Origin: an uncultured Collinsella sp.
GTDB taxonomy: Bacteria; Actinomycetota; Coriobacteriia; Coriobacteriales; Coriobacteriaceae
Assembly (NCBI GenBank): GCA_900546115.1
Contig: URBQ01000053.1
Span: 1 to 7,057, forward strand
DNA length: 7,057 nt
Direction of reading: 5' to 3'
Each line of letters opens with the position of its first letter. Position 1 is the first letter of the stretch. A model generated the notes under the pieces. That model was not told where the DNA came from. It saw only the letters and a program-made list of their open reading frames with translations, and did not search any database. Both the position numbers and the translations under genes were made by a program. This document shows, one piece after another, positions 6,984 to 7,057 of the stretch.

Positions 6984-6989
6984 ACGAGG

Positions 6990-7019
6990 GTTATAAAACA
7001 CAGCTACTATGTGAGACAA
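6990..7019 (-). promoter_or_regulatory. Candidate sigma-A promoter P1 upstream of P2
   Basis: On the minus strand, a -35 box TTGTCT (7014-7019, 4 of 6) and a -10 box TATAAC (6990-6995, 5 of 6) are again separated by 18 nt. It lies exactly 36 bp upstream of P2 and begins 14 bp after the T-run of the neighbouring terminator. Either or both candidates could drive the operon. Confidence 0.45.
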
Positions 7020-7033
7020 ATTGCCCGAGATAC

Positions 7034-7057
7034 AAAAAAGGGGGAGGCCGCGAGGCC
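7034..7057. terminator. Partial terminator hairpin cut by the window edge
   Basis: Six A (7034-7039) are followed by GGGGGAGGCC (7040-7049), a GCGA tetraloop (7050-7053) and GGCC (7054-7057), which pairs with 7046-7049. If the sequence continues with TCCCCC beyond the edge, this is a 10-bp GC-rich stem. Read on the minus strand, it ends in TTTTTT, so it would terminate a leftward gene lying to the right of the window. It may also work on the plus strand if a T-run follows outside. The outer half of the stem cannot be seen. Confidence 0.55.

Noticed and set aside
1..7057. Mobile element, CRISPR, tRNA or defence system
   Set aside because: All six minus-strand genes are recognisable housekeeping families and the gaps are too short; no transposase, repeat array, tRNA-like fold or attachment-site repeat was seen.

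Overview
The window reads as a compact housekeeping operon of six genes, all on the minus strand, running right to left from about position 6950 to 101. The sequence is GC-rich (I estimate around 60 %), and the genes are tightly packed. Strong AGGAG-type ribosome binding sites are usually followed by a 5-nt spacer. The gene order (acpS, nnr, alr, a family 4 uracil-DNA glycosylase, tsaE, then a TsaB-RimI-TsaD fusion) and the protein style suggest a high-GC Gram-positive of the Coriobacteriia, most likely Collinsella or a close relative. That assignment is inference from recall, not from a search.

Right edge (6937-7057): the A-run and half-hairpin at 7034-7057 look like the terminator of the neighbouring gene, cut by the window end. 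Two possible sigma-A promoters in tandem follow and read leftward. The second lies about 23 nt upstream of the preferred acpS start. The operon then runs: acpS (6385-6924), nnr (4768-6384, start codon directly after the acpS stop), alr (3620-4765, 2-nt gap), uracil-DNA glycosylase (2991-3611, 8-nt gap), tsaE (2472-2978, 12-nt gap) and tsaB-rimI-tsaD (101-2485, 14-bp overlap with tsaE). The left edge (1-100) holds a hairpin that fits a terminator for this operon. There is no gap over about 135 bases without a gene.

Together the genes cover carrier-protein activation for fatty acid synthesis (AcpS), repair of damaged NAD(P)H (Nnr), D-alanine supply for peptidoglycan (Alr), removal of uracil from DNA (UDG), and the t6A37 tRNA modification machinery (TsaE, TsaB, TsaD), with the ribosomal protein S18 acetyltransferase RimI built into the same polypeptide as TsaB and TsaD. 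Threonylcarbamoyl-AMP synthase (TsaC/Sua5), which t6A synthesis also needs, is not in the window.

I see no mobile element, CRISPR array, tRNA, rRNA, phage gene or broken gene. The most notable item is the three-domain TsaB-RimI-TsaD fusion. The C-terminal tail on AcpS and the tandem promoter region are secondary points. I found no evidence for an undescribed system here.
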